A stretch of 64,000 bases of DNA from Asticcacaulis machinosus (GTDB taxonomy: Bacteria; Pseudomonadota; Alphaproteobacteria; Caulobacterales; Caulobacteraceae), in assembly GCF_028550435.1 (NCBI RefSeq), contig NZ_JAQQKV010000004.1, positions 186,001 through 250,000 on the forward strand, in the 5' to 3' direction. This document shows positions 8,840 to 18,108 of this stretch, piece by piece (the stretch's first letter is position 1; the number at the start of each line of letters is the position of its first letter). A program made the position numbers and the translations under genes. Under the pieces are notes generated by a model that made no database searches, was not told the origin of the DNA, and was given only the letters and a program-made list of their open reading frames with translations.

Positions 8840-9622
8840 GTGGTGTGGGGGCGGGTTCTCCTGTTGTGGCTGGTATTGGCGGTGCCGGTAAAGGCGGCGG
8901 CGATCGAAGACCTGACCCGGCCGTGGCCGGGTGCGGTCGTGCCTTACAAGCTTGATCCGGTCATCTTAAAACGCGCCGGCGCCAAGGGGACTGATTGCCG
9001 GAACTGGCGCGACTGGAGTGCGGCGACGCAAGGGCATAAGGTCTGCCGCGCCATGTCGGAATGGCAAGCCGAGACCGGCGTGCGCTTTGTGCCGTACACT
9101 AAGGGCGCAAAGTGGCTGGATATCCGCACGTCCGATAACCGCACCAATGCGACTTTGGGTTACAGCGTCGTCAACTGGGTCAATGTGGAACCGCGCGCAA
9201 GCTACGGCGCGGTGCTGCATGAATTTGGCCATGTGCTGGGCCTTACCCATGAGCATATGCGCCCCGACCGCGACGACTATATCGTGCTGGCGCCATTCAT
9301 TGGTGATAGCCTTAAGGGCTGCAATCCGGTGGAGGCCATGTGCCGGGACATATTGCTGAATTTCCCGCGTCATGGCCGCCTTCAGATGAAAACCGACTAT
9401 GATCCGTGCTCCCTGATGCACTATCTCAGCCATCAGGGGCCGCGCTATCCGGATGATCCGCGCTGGCGGCAGGCCTTTACTCTGACGCGGGCAGGGGCGG
9501 CGCGTATGGATGTCTGTTCCGGGCAGTTTCAAGCCCGTGAGGCCCGCTGCCGCAAGGTCGGCCAAAAATGCGCGATCACTGAGGATGATGCGGCCCTTGT
9601 GCGCCGGTTTCATGGCGGGTAA
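8840..9622 (+). CDS. Secreted astacin-like (M12A) zinc metallopeptidase
   Basis: Exported peptidase of 260 aa with a signal peptide (about residues 1-20, ending KAAA). The astacin zinc signature HEFGHVLGLTHE spans residues 127-138 (ligands His127, His131, His137; catalytic Glu128), and the Met-turn SLMHYLSH follows about 65 residues later, as in M12A enzymes. Several cysteines along the chain suggest disulfides and an extracytoplasmic location. It begins at a GTG three bases after the J-domain stop, so translation is probably coupled, as there is no good ribosome site of its own. No pro-domain longer than about 20 residues is evident. The substrate is unknown. Confidence 0.87.
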   Translation: MVWGRVLLLWLVLAVPVKAAAIEDLTRPWPGAVVPYKLDPVILKRAGAKGTDCRNWRDWSAATQGHKVCRAMSEWQAETGVRFVPYTKGAKWLDIRTSDNRTNATLGYSVVNWVNVEPRASYGAVLHEFGHVLGLTHEHMRPDRDDYIVLAPFIGDSLKGCNPVEAMCRDILLNFPRHGRLQMKTDYDPCSLMHYLSHQGPRYPDDPRWRQAFTLTRAGAARMDVCSGQFQAREARCRKVGQKCAITEDDAALVRRFHGG

Positions 9623-9673
9623 ACGCATCCCGAAAAGTGTGCAGCGGTTTTCGGATCCAGATGCGCGTCAAAC
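9622..9673. repeat. Short palindromic repeat, family 2, copy 1
   Basis: A roughly 50-bp element of the form ACGCATCCCGAAAAGTGT .. GCGGTTTTCGGAT .. AGATGCGCGTCAAA. It recurs three more times in this window and resembles a REP-like element that is widespread in alphaproteobacteria. It lies between the convergent astacin gene and the next gene on the minus strand. Confidence 0.8.
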
Positions 9674-9680
9674 GAGGATA

Positions 9681-10322
9681 TCAGGGCGGAGCCGAATAGG
9701 TGCCGGAGTTGGGGCCGGAGCGGTTTTGGGGGCGGGCGGTTTTTTCGGCCAGTTTTTCAGCTAAGCTGCGCGGGGCACGTCCCAAGGCCCACTGGATGCC
9801 GTTGGGCCAGCAGCCGGGGCAGTGGTCATCCATGCCGCTGTTGGCATTGATCTGCGGGTCGTGGAAGTGATGCAGGCCATAGTTGGGATCGGTCTCATCA
9901 TAGGGCGTGCCGTCGGGCCAGACGCCGTGCGCCTCGGCCTGTGCCTTATGGATGCGGTCAAGGCGCGTGCCGATGATCTCGGCCATTTCGAGAAAGGCCT
10001 GCGCTTCGTGGTCGATGCGCTCAGCTTCGCTCAAACCCTCCAGATCGTCGTCATCGGTGTCGTCGCGTGAAGCGCGGCGCGAGGGGCCAGATGCGGTAGT
10101 CGTGCGCGGGGTGGGGGGCAGCTTTTCCGCTGGTTCGCCGTAAAGCTGCACCAGCATGGCGTCGCAGGCCTTGACGGCCTTATGGGCGCGCTCCGCCTCA
10201 AGGAAGCTGTCGGGCATGGGGATCATCTCGACCGCCTCCAGCAGCCGGTCAGCATAGGCGCGCAACCGCGCACGTCGCGTTTTCAGCGCGTCGGCGTCAG
10301 TGATGTCCGGGGCGGAGTCCAT
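9681..10322 (-). CDS. Conserved hypothetical protein
   Basis: Soluble, charged protein of 213 aa; family not recognised. The N-terminal 70 residues look helical (ARLRAYADRLLEAVEMIPMP). A proline/threonine/arginine-rich linker follows at about 75-100, then an acidic patch (DDTDDDDLEGLSEAERIDHE), and a C-terminal block with DDHCPGCWPNGIQWALGR, where a CPGC pair could bind metal or form a disulfide. The tail is rich in proline and serine. No signal peptide or membrane segment is evident. It is monocistronic, convergent with the astacin gene and divergent from the reverse-transcriptase locus. Confidence 0.6.
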   Translation of the reverse strand: MDSAPDITDADALKTRRARLRAYADRLLEAVEMIPMPDSFLEAERAHKAVKACDAMLVQLYGEPAEKLPPTPRTTTASGPSRRASRDDTDDDDLEGLSEAERIDHEAQAFLEMAEIIGTRLDRIHKAQAEAHGVWPDGTPYDETDPNYGLHHFHDPQINANSGMDDHCPGCWPNGIQWALGRAPRSLAEKLAEKTARPQNRSGPNSGTYSAPP

Positions 10323-10390
10323 CCGGTGATGATGGGGGATAGCGGGGGTAGGGGGGATAAATATGCAATAGGTTAAGAGTATTTCTTGAA

Positions 10391-10419
10391 TTGTTGAATG
10401 TTTATACCTACTTTATACA
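10391..10419 (+). promoter_or_regulatory. Candidate promoter of the reverse-transcriptase locus
   Basis: A TTGTTG box (10391-10396) and a TATACA box (10414-10419) are separated by 17 bases in an AT-rich stretch. Transcription would begin near 10426, about 20 bp before the first copy of the 110-bp repeat. This is a weak consensus match and no other evidence is available. Confidence 0.35.
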
Positions 10420-10447
10420 AGTCCGATTTGTATCTCACGTCGTGGCT

Positions 10448-10557
10448 ACCGTCGCCTCTTGGAAGTGGCATCCGATCCTCGCGCCAGCGTGGAAGCCGGG
10501 TGCGCGGAGATGGTTCCAGATGCTGTATCGCGAGAAGCATGCAGTTCTGAAACGTTA
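10448..10557 (+). repeat. 110-bp direct repeat, copy R1
   Basis: Identical base for base to 10793-10902, exactly 345 bp downstream (a multiple of three, so both copies are in one reading frame). It starts ACCGTCGCCTCTTGG and ends GTTCTGAAACGTTA. R1 lies upstream of the likely start codon of the small frame and is therefore probably untranslated. Confidence 0.97.
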
Positions 10558-10575
10558 TCGAAGGAGGAATGTTTC

Positions 10576-10968
10576 ATGCTTGATAAGCTTGATCAGGATC
10601 AGGCCATGAGCTTAAATGACGGAGACCAGGCGGGCGGGGAGCCTTTTCGGGTAGATATTTCCATTCGTTCCCGTTTTGTTCTTGGTGGGGGCGGCAAGCT
10701 TAGTGTTGCTATTGCGAGTAGAGTTTCATATTCTTTTATTTTCGCGGTAGTACTTCTGGGGGCGAACTTTTGGGGGCCAAATGCCGACTCAAACCGTCGC
10801 CTCTTGGAAGTGGCATCCGATCCTCGCGCCAGCGTGGAAGCCGGGTGCGCGGAGATGGTTCCAGATGCTGTATCGCGAGAAGCATGCAGTTCTGAAACGT
10901 TAGCGCTACGGAACTCCCCTCAAGGGCCGCACCTGAACTTGAGGGGGGAGAGCGCAAAAAGTGTCTGA
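10576..10968 (+). CDS. Putative small single-TM protein linked to the RT
   Basis: Predicted protein of 130 aa, not recognised. The ATG at 10576 has a near-perfect ribosome site (AAGGAGG, eight bases upstream). Residues 1-48 are hydrophilic, residues about 50-67 form one hydrophobic helix (SYSFIFAVVLLGANFW), and the C-terminal domain from about residue 74 to 109 is encoded entirely by repeat copy R2. The last 20 residues are encoded by the hairpin. The stop at 10966-10968 overlaps the RT start by 8 bp, suggesting translational coupling. The same frame is open upstream to 10390 through R1 but has no convincing start there. It could be a membrane effector or toxin of the RT system, or a fortuitous frame across a structured RNA. 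Confidence 0.45.
   Translation: MLDKLDQDQAMSLNDGDQAGGEPFRVDISIRSRFVLGGGGKLSVAIASRVSYSFIFAVVLLGANFWGPNADSNRRLLEVASDPRASVEAGCAEMVPDAVSREACSSETLALRNSPQGPHLNLRGESAKSV
10793..10902 (+). repeat. 110-bp direct repeat, copy R2
   Basis: Perfect second copy of 10448-10557. It is translated as the C-terminal part of the small TM frame and abuts the hairpin at 10903. The absence of any substitution between the copies means either recent duplication or active maintenance. Confidence 0.97.
10903..10955 (+). promoter_or_regulatory. Strong hairpin enclosing the RT ribosome-binding site
   Basis: The outer arms GCGCT (10903-10907) and AGCGC (10951-10955) and the inner arms CTCCCCTCAAG (10914-10924) and CTTGAGGGG (10938-10946) form a long stem. 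The only purine-rich ribosome site for the RT (GGGGGAG, 10944-10950) lies in its 3' arm. Folding would hide this site unless ribosomes translating the small frame open the stem. Confidence 0.7.
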
Positions 10969-12160
10969 ATATTTTAGCAAAAAATTAATCAAGGAAGTTT
11001 GGAATCATAGCAAAGATGCTAAGCGTTCGACTGCAGGGGCGCCTGGTGTTGACGGTATCTCGGCCTTAGATTTTAAAAGAAACTTGGACGAAAATATTGA
11101 TCTGATTTATCAGGAGATCAAAACAAAAACTTTTCGATTTAATCAACTGAGGTTGGTTAAGCTGCCGAAGGGTGATGACGCTTTTCGTATCATTGCAATT
11201 CCTACTGTTCGCGACAGATTAGTGCAAAGAGTCGTACTGCATTATTTTTCGAAAAGACCAAAACTAAGTCCTGCTACAGAAATCAGTTACGGAAGCATCA
11301 GTGGCAGAGGTGTAAATAATGCCCTTAAAGCAGCCGTTAAATTCAGAGATGAAGCCCCCATTGCACTGCAAACTGATATTACAAAATTTTTCGATACTAT
11401 TGATCGTTCAAAACTAAAAAAATCTATCCCTACGACCATATGTAAGTCAGTACGAGAAATCATTTTAAAGGCAATTGATTGCGAAATTAAGACTCGTGAT
11501 AGTGAGGATTCTAATATTCTCTATAAAAATGAAATTGTAACTGGAAGAGGGCTGCGTCAAGGAATGCCTCTTTCTCCATTGCTATCAAATTTCTTTCTCA
11601 AAAAATTTGATAGCTGGTTGCTAAAAAATGAAACACGCTGTGTTAGATATGTTGACGATATATGTGTGTTTAAGAATACAGAAAAAGAATGTTTGCAGTT
11701 ATTAGGGGAGATGAAAGAGAAACTTCTCAAATTAAAGCTAAATATACCTGAAATAGAAGCAGCTACAAAAACTAATATACATCATAAAACTGATGTCGTT
11801 GAATTGCTTGGGGTGGAAATTAGGTATACACAAAAAGGCTATGGAATATATCCGCAAACTAAAAAATTGCCAAAAATACAACTTGAGTTTGAAAAAATTG
11901 GCACTGTGAAATTCTGCGTGGATAACAAATATACAATGCACAGATTGATGCAGAGATTAGATTCAATGGCAGATGGTTATCGCCATTCATTGAGAAACGT
12001 AGAAGGTACAAGGGACTATCTTAATACGATTGACTCTTTTAAAGACAAGCAAAAGGCTGCGTTTTTAGTGGAGTTTTTTGGTGAGTTTCTTAACAGCTTG
12101 GACGCTTCTGGTCGTGCAATTTTAGGTTTAGATCCATTTAGTTCTACACAGAAGCGTTGA
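10961..12160 (+). CDS. Reverse transcriptase (group-II-like / defence-type, not retron or DGR)
   Basis: RNA-directed DNA polymerase of 399 aa. The N-terminal GAPGVDG (residues 26-32) and IAIPTVRDRLVQR blocks, motif A LQTDITKFFDTID (Asp139), the QGMPLSP block (Gln200-Pro206) and the catalytic YVDD (230-233) are complete. The QG...SP block argues against a DGR-type enzyme (which has SQ), and no retron-type NAxxH/VTG arrangement is visible. There is no maturase X or HNH domain, so it is not an ordinary group II intron protein. The C-terminal 120 residues are helical and unassigned. Codon use is strongly AT-rich, unlike every neighbour, which indicates horizontal acquisition. The start is GTG 10961. 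Abortive-infection or DRT-type antiviral function is the leading guess, by family only. Confidence 0.85.
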   Translation: MSEYFSKKLIKEVWNHSKDAKRSTAGAPGVDGISALDFKRNLDENIDLIYQEIKTKTFRFNQLRLVKLPKGDDAFRIIAIPTVRDRLVQRVVLHYFSKRPKLSPATEISYGSISGRGVNNALKAAVKFRDEAPIALQTDITKFFDTIDRSKLKKSIPTTICKSVREIILKAIDCEIKTRDSEDSNILYKNEIVTGRGLRQGMPLSPLLSNFFLKKFDSWLLKNETRCVRYVDDICVFKNTEKECLQLLGEMKEKLLKLKLNIPEIEAATKTNIHHKTDVVELLGVEIRYTQKGYGIYPQTKKLPKIQLEFEKIGTVKFCVDNKYTMHRLMQRLDSMADGYRHSLRNVEGTRDYLNTIDSFKDKQKAAFLVEFFGEFLNSLDASGRAILGLDPFSSTQKR

Positions 12161-12169
12161 CATGAGAAT

Positions 12170-12187
12170 GTGGGGTCGAAACCCCAC
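12170..12187 (+). terminator. Hairpin after the RT gene
   Basis: GTGGGGT and ACCCCAC arms around a CGAA loop, 10 bp after the RT stop, followed by a short T-containing stretch. A plausible but weak intrinsic terminator for the RT transcript. Confidence 0.45.
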
Positions 12188-12236
12188 ACCCCATTTGTTT
12201 AAACGCTACCCTATCCACCCACTTCAAGTTACGGGT

Positions 12237-14124
<1,888 letters not shown>

Positions 14125-14180
14125 TCATGAGCGCAGATTGCAGGTGCTTTTCGCCTGTAAAGCCAAAAAGCGTATCCAAC

Positions 14181-14280
14181 TCCCTTCGCCGGCATGACCC
14201 GGATCAGGTTCGGCGGTTTTAAAGCACAGCATTGAGTGCTTAGTCTCAGCCCGCATAAGCCTGCGGACACTCCGGTGAAC
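14181..14280 (-). promoter_or_regulatory. TPP (THI-box) riboswitch upstream of thiC
   Basis: Read on the minus strand, the leader contains the conserved GCTGAGA element and the CCTGATCCGGGT and ATGCCGGCGAAGGGA elements in the right order, with the usual variable P3 stem between them. It ends about 83 bp before the thiC start. Binding of thiamine pyrophosphate is expected to block thiC translation or transcription. Confidence 0.95.
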
Positions 14281-14326
14281 TAACTTGATTCAGGATAAAG
14301 GAACGCCGCGCCACTCGCAAGCGGAT

Positions 14327-14361
14327 AAAAAAAGACCCGAAGCGGGGAGCCGCGCCGGGTC
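14327..14361 (-). terminator. Rho-independent terminator
   Basis: On the minus strand: GACCCG..CGGGTC outer arms with a nested GCGG/CCGC stem, followed by seven T residues. It lies between putA and the thiC riboswitch and should stop putA read-through into thiC. Confidence 0.75.
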
Positions 14362-14518
14362 GTAAGTTTCACCATAAGGACTTAAGCCTTAATCACCCTC
14401 ATGGTGTTATCAGCAACGTTCAAAAAGGGGTGCAAAGTGAACGTTCATTCATTTGTACGCAGGCACGCGAATTTTCCGTCGCGGCAAATATAAAAATTTG
14501 ATGTGGACTGGAAAGAAA

Positions 14519-14666
14519 CTGTACCCCTCCGTCTTTTGGGCAAAGGCCCAAAATCCACCTCCCATGTAATGGAGAGGAGAGATGGGGCGGACTTCCACCT
14601 CCCTATCGTGGTAACGATGGGGAGGTGGCGTTGAGCGCAGCGAGATGACGGAGGGGTATTTACCCC
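14519..14666. repeat. Double-hairpin intergenic repeat, copy B (X-Y order)
   Basis: Same family as copy A but with half-module X (TACCCCTCCGTC ... CCACCTCCC) first and Y (ATGGGGAGGTGGCG ... GACGGAGGGGTAT) second. It lies downstream of putA. Confidence 0.85.
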
Positions 14667-14668
14667 CT

Positions 14669-14719
14669 GTTGTCTTTGATGTTTGCATCAAAGACAACCT
14701 CCCCCTCCAAGAGGGGGAG
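14669..14719 (-). terminator. Two adjacent perfect hairpins after putA
   Basis: GTTGTCTTTGATG (14669-14681) and CATCAAAGACAAC (14686-14698) form a perfect 13-bp stem with a TTTG loop, followed directly by CTCCCCCTC / GAGGGGGAG (14699-14719). They sit 15-65 bp after the putA stop. They are likely to be mRNA-end structures, but no T-tract follows. Confidence 0.5.
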
Positions 14720-14733
14720 TTCTTAAGGTAAGA

Positions 14734-17700
14734 TCAGAGATTCAACAGAGCGGGATCGCCGCCCTGCGCGGTGATGTTGTTGGACACGGCGCGTTCCGAG
14801 GCAAAGCGGATCAGGCTGAACGGGCCGCCCGCCTTGGGGCCGGTGCCGGACAGGCCTTCGCCGCCAAAGGGCTGAACGCCCACGACGGCACCGATGATCG
14901 AGCGGTTGATATAGACATTGCCCGCAGGCACGGCCTCAGCAATATCTTCGGCAAAGGCTTCGATCCGCGAGTGGACGCCCAAGGTCAGCCCATAGCCGCG
15001 ACCGGCCAAAGCGTCGGTCGTCGGCTGATAGTTTTGCGAATCGTAACGCACGACATGCAGGACGGGGCCGAACACTTCGCGCTCCAACTCATCAGCAGAG
15101 GACAGCTCCACCAAGGTTGGCGCAAAATAGTCGCCGTTCAATCCAGATGGCGTCGGCGTGCGGTGCAGAACCTGCCCCTTGGCCTCGCATCGGCTCAGGT
15201 GGGCTTCTAAGATGTCGCGGGCATCTTTATCGATCACCGGGCCGGTATCATTGACCGGGTTGGACGGATCGCCGATCAGCAGCATGTCCATCGCGCCCTT
15301 GAGGCCCTCGATATAGGCATCAGCGACGTCATGGGGCAGGAACAGCAACCGCAGGGCCGAGCAGCGCTGACCCGATGATCCAAACGCCGACAGGATGACA
15401 TCGTCAATGACCTGTTCCTTCAGCGCTGTGGTATCGACAAACAGGCCATTCAGCCCGCCGGTCTCCGCGATAAACGGCACGATCGGCCCGCGTTTATTGG
15501 CCAGAGTTTTGTTGATCATCCATGCGGTTTCGGTCCCGCCCGTGAAGGCTACGCCCGCTATATGTGGAAGCGCTGTTAATTGCGCGCCTACTGTTTCACC
15601 TCTGCCGGGCAAAAGCGCCAACAAGGCGGCGTTCAGACCCGCCTTATGGAACAGCTTGACGGCCTCAGCGGCGATCAGCGGCGTCTGCTCGGCCGGTTTG
15701 GCCAGCACGGCATTGCCTGCGGCCAAAGCGGCGGCAATCTGACCGGTGAAAATCGCCAGCGGGAAGTTCCACGGGCTGATGCACACAAACACGCCGCGGC
15801 CATGCAGTTCGTGGGAATTGCGCTCACCGACCGGGCCGGTCAGCATCTTAGGCTGGCCGAATTGTTCAATGGCAAGCCGCGCATAATAGCGGCAGAAATC
15901 AACGGCTTCGCGCACTTCGGCAATGGCGTCGGCCCAGGTTTTCCCGGCTTCGCGCACGATCAGGGCGCACAAACGATTGAGGTCAGCCTCCAGCGCATCG
16001 CCCATTTTGTTAAGGACTTCGGCGCGTTTGGCCCCGCCCAGTTTATTCCAGTGCGGTTGGGCTGATTTGGCGAGGTCAAAAGCGTTTGCAATATCGGCCT
16101 TGGTGGCCTCATGCACCACGCCGACCTTGATCAGGCGGTTGGCGGGGGCAGTGACGACTTCAAACGCCGCCGAGGTGTTTTCCTCCCCGCCGACCAGCGG
16201 GGCCGCCACAAAGCTCGTGCCGTCGACCTTATCGATTGCCATCCCGAAGGTATCGCGCACGGCCTTGATCGACAGATCGGGCCCGAACGAGTTCAGACGA
16301 TCGCCATAAATCGTGCGCGGCAGATTAAGGCGCGGGTGACGGTCAGGATGGGCCATGACCTCATCGATCGGGTCGTGGATGACCGCTTCGGCGGGAATGT
16401 TTTCGTCCATTAGCGCGTTAACGAAGGACGAATTGGCGCCGTTTTCCAGCAGGCGGCGCACCAGATAGGGCAGCAGGTCTTCGTGGCCGCCAACGGGGGC
16501 GTAGGCCCGCAATGGAAAGTCGCCAAAGACATCCTGCGCACAATCATAAAGCACCTCACCCATACCATGCAGGCGCTGGGATTCGACGGTAACTTTTGCG
16601 TCGCGGGCCATACGGCGCACAGCAGCCAGAGTATGGGCGTTATGGCTGGCGAACTGGGCATAGATATGGGGGGCGGCGTCAATCAGGGCCTTGGCGCAGA
16701 TAAGGTAAGAAAGGTCGGTGGCGACCTTAGTCGTGTGCACCGGATAGTCTTCGCGGCCCATGACCTGCGCGCGTTTGATTTCCGAATCCCAATAGGCGCC
16801 CTTGACCAGCCGCACCATCAGACGGCGGCCGGATTTCTGCGCCAGAGTTTTCAGCGCCGCGATCACTTCGGGGCAGCGCTTCTGATAGGCCTGAACGGCC
16901 AGGCCCAGGCCCTGCCAGTCGCCAAGCTCCGGCTCATAGCACAGTTTGTCTAGCAGCTTGAGCGAGATGGCCAGCCGGTCGGTTTCTTCGGCATCGATGG
17001 TGAAGTTGATATTGGCCTTGGCGGCCTGAATGGCCAGCGCTTTCAGGCGGGGATAGAGCACCTCAAAAACGTCTGCGACCTTGACCGCCTCATAGCGCGA
17101 ATAGATGGCCGACAGCTTGACCGAAATGCCGTGATCGGCTTCCGGCCCGCGCGTGCAGACTTTCGACAGGGCGGTGATGGCGTCACTATACGCCTTGGCA
17201 TAGCGGACAGCGTCGGCTTCGGTGCGCGCCCCTTCGCCCAGCATGTCGAACGAGCAGAGATAGCCGTCTTTTTTGGAGCGTTTCAGGGCGGCTTCAATGG
17301 TGCGGCCCAGCACGAACTGCTCGCCCATGATGCGGATGGCGGCGGCGACCGCCTGACGGATGACGGGCTCACCGACGCGGGCCGCAAGGCCGGACACGTA
17401 ACCCTTGACGTCCTTTTTAGCATTGTCTTCGACATCGATCAGCTTACCCGTCAGCATCAGGCCCCAGGTCGAGGCATTGACGAACAGATTATCGGACTTG
17501 CCAAAATGGCTGGCCCAGTCGGCAGAAGATATTTTTTCGGCAATGAGCTGATCGCGGGTGTCTTCATCGGGCGTGCGCAGCAGGGCCTCAGCCAGACACA
17601 TCAGCGCCAGACCTTCGCGGGTGCCGAGTGAAAACTCTTTCAGGAAGCTTTCGACCACGCCCTGCCGGCGGGCGGCTTTGCGGGTGGCGCGGACAAGGTT

Positions 17701-17859
17701 TTCGGCTTCGGCGCGGATGACGGCGCGGTCCTGTTGCGACAGAGTATTGGCCACCAGCAACCGCTCACACGCCTTGACGTCGGTCATATATTTGGTGTCG
17801 TCGAGAGCGTCCCAATCGACGGTGAAGCTGGTGAAGGTATGGGGGGCAGGGGAAGCCAT
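14734..17859 (-). CDS. putA: Bifunctional proline dehydrogenase / P5C dehydrogenase PutA
   Basis: Oxidises proline to glutamate in two steps: FAD-dependent proline dehydrogenase (about residues 130-470, with VKLSAIYSRYE, DAEETDRL and RLVKGAYWDSEIKRAQ) and NAD-dependent P5C dehydrogenase (about 520-990; catalytic Cys833 in SSGQRCSALR, GGTETAWMI, AETGG). From the chosen ATG it is 1041 aa. It starts without the ribbon-helix-helix DNA-binding domain of E. coli PutA, so it is not self-regulating through that fold. The open frame continues upstream into a dispersed repeat, but GGAG seven bases before ATG 17859 fixes this start. Substrate-channelling contacts cannot be judged. Lrp-type control is common for such putA genes, but no regulator is adjacent. 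Confidence 0.96.
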   Translation of the reverse strand: MASPAPHTFTSFTVDWDALDDTKYMTDVKACERLLVANTLSQQDRAVIRAEAENLVRATRKAARRQGVVESFLKEFSLGTREGLALMCLAEALLRTPDEDTRDQLIAEKISSADWASHFGKSDNLFVNASTWGLMLTGKLIDVEDNAKKDVKGYVSGLAARVGEPVIRQAVAAAIRIMGEQFVLGRTIEAALKRSKKDGYLCSFDMLGEGARTEADAVRYAKAYSDAITALSKVCTRGPEADHGISVKLSAIYSRYEAVKVADVFEVLYPRLKALAIQAAKANINFTIDAEETDRLAISLKLLDKLCYEPELGDWQGLGLAVQAYQKRCPEVIAALKTLAQKSGRRLMVRLVKGAYWDSEIKRAQVMGREDYPVHTTKVATDLSYLICAKALIDAAPHIYAQFASHNAHTLAAVRRMARDAKVTVESQRLHGMGEVLYDCAQDVFGDFPLRAYAPVGGHEDLLPYLVRRLLENGANSSFVNALMDENIPAEAVIHDPIDEVMAHPDRHPRLNLPRTIYGDRLNSFGPDLSIKAVRDTFGMAIDKVDGTSFVAAPLVGGEENTSAAFEVVTAPANRLIKVGVVHEATKADIANAFDLAKSAQPHWNKLGGAKRAEVLNKMGDALEADLNRLCALIVREAGKTWADAIAEVREAVDFCRYYARLAIEQFGQPKMLTGPVGERNSHELHGRGVFVCISPWNFPLAIFTGQIAAALAAGNAVLAKPAEQTPLIAAEAVKLFHKAGLNAALLALLPGRGETVGAQLTALPHIAGVAFTGGTETAWMINKTLANKRGPIVPFIAETGGLNGLFVDTTALKEQVIDDVILSAFGSSGQRCSALRLLFLPHDVADAYIEGLKGAMDMLLIGDPSNPVNDTGPVIDKDARDILEAHLSRCEAKGQVLHRTPTPSGLNGDYFAPTLVELSSADELEREVFGPVLHVVRYDSQNYQPTTDALAGRGYGLTLGVHSRIEAFAEDIAEAVPAGNVYINRSIIGAVVGVQPFGGEGLSGTGPKAGGPFSLIRFASERAVSNNITAQGGDPALLNL

Positions 17860-17976
17860 ATGTGCGCTCCGCAAAATAATGTGGTGGCAAAATACATTAT
17901 GCCATGCCGGAACGTAATGATGTCGGGTTATGATAAAACAGAATGACCTGTTTCCGGTTTGGGTGTCGTTGGAAAA

Positions 17977-18107
17977 GATACCCCTCCGTCTGCTCGCTAT
18001 GCTCACAGCCACCTCCCCACTGCGTAGGGAGGAGGTAGGGGGCAAACCCTTCTCCTCCCCATGTCATGGGGGAGGTGGCAGACCAAAGGTCTGACGGAGG
18101 GGTATAT
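17977..18107. repeat. Double-hairpin intergenic repeat, copy C (X-Y order)
   Basis: X half-module (ATACCCCTCCGTCTGCTCG ... CCACCTCCCC) followed by Y (CCCCATGTCATGGGGGAGGTGG ... GACGGAGGGGTAT, split by variable bases). It fills most of the gap between the flavoprotein gene and putA. Confidence 0.87.
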
Positions 18108-18108
18108 C

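Larger units (their letters stand above)
10426..10955 (+). ncRNA. Candidate structured leader / non-coding RNA of the RT system
   Basis: The roughly 530 nt between the candidate promoter and the RT start contain a perfect 110-bp direct repeat, a possible small reading frame and a strong terminal hairpin. Several RT-based defence systems (DRT types, retrons) carry a structured RNA immediately upstream of the RT that serves as template or primer. Whether this stretch is such an RNA, an mRNA leader or both cannot be decided from sequence. Confidence 0.3.

Noticed and set aside
10448-10902. Template/variable repeat pair of a diversity-generating retroelement
   Set aside because: The copies are identical with no adenine-specific changes, and the RT has QG...SP instead of the SQ motif of DGR enzymes. 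The RT may still act on the repeat, but the DGR label is not supported.
10391-12160. Retron
   Set aside because: No msr-msd style inverted a1/a2 repeats and no NAxxH or VTG in the expected places.
10391-12187. Group II intron
   Set aside because: The protein lacks maturase X and HNH regions, and no domain V-like hairpin is seen after the RT gene.
14449-14697. Small gene between thiC and putA
   Set aside because: The frame lies within repeat copy B and its translation has no protein-like features.
17860-18045. N-terminal extension of PutA into an upstream frame
   Set aside because: It runs through a dispersed repeat, and a good ribosome site precedes the internal ATG at 17859.
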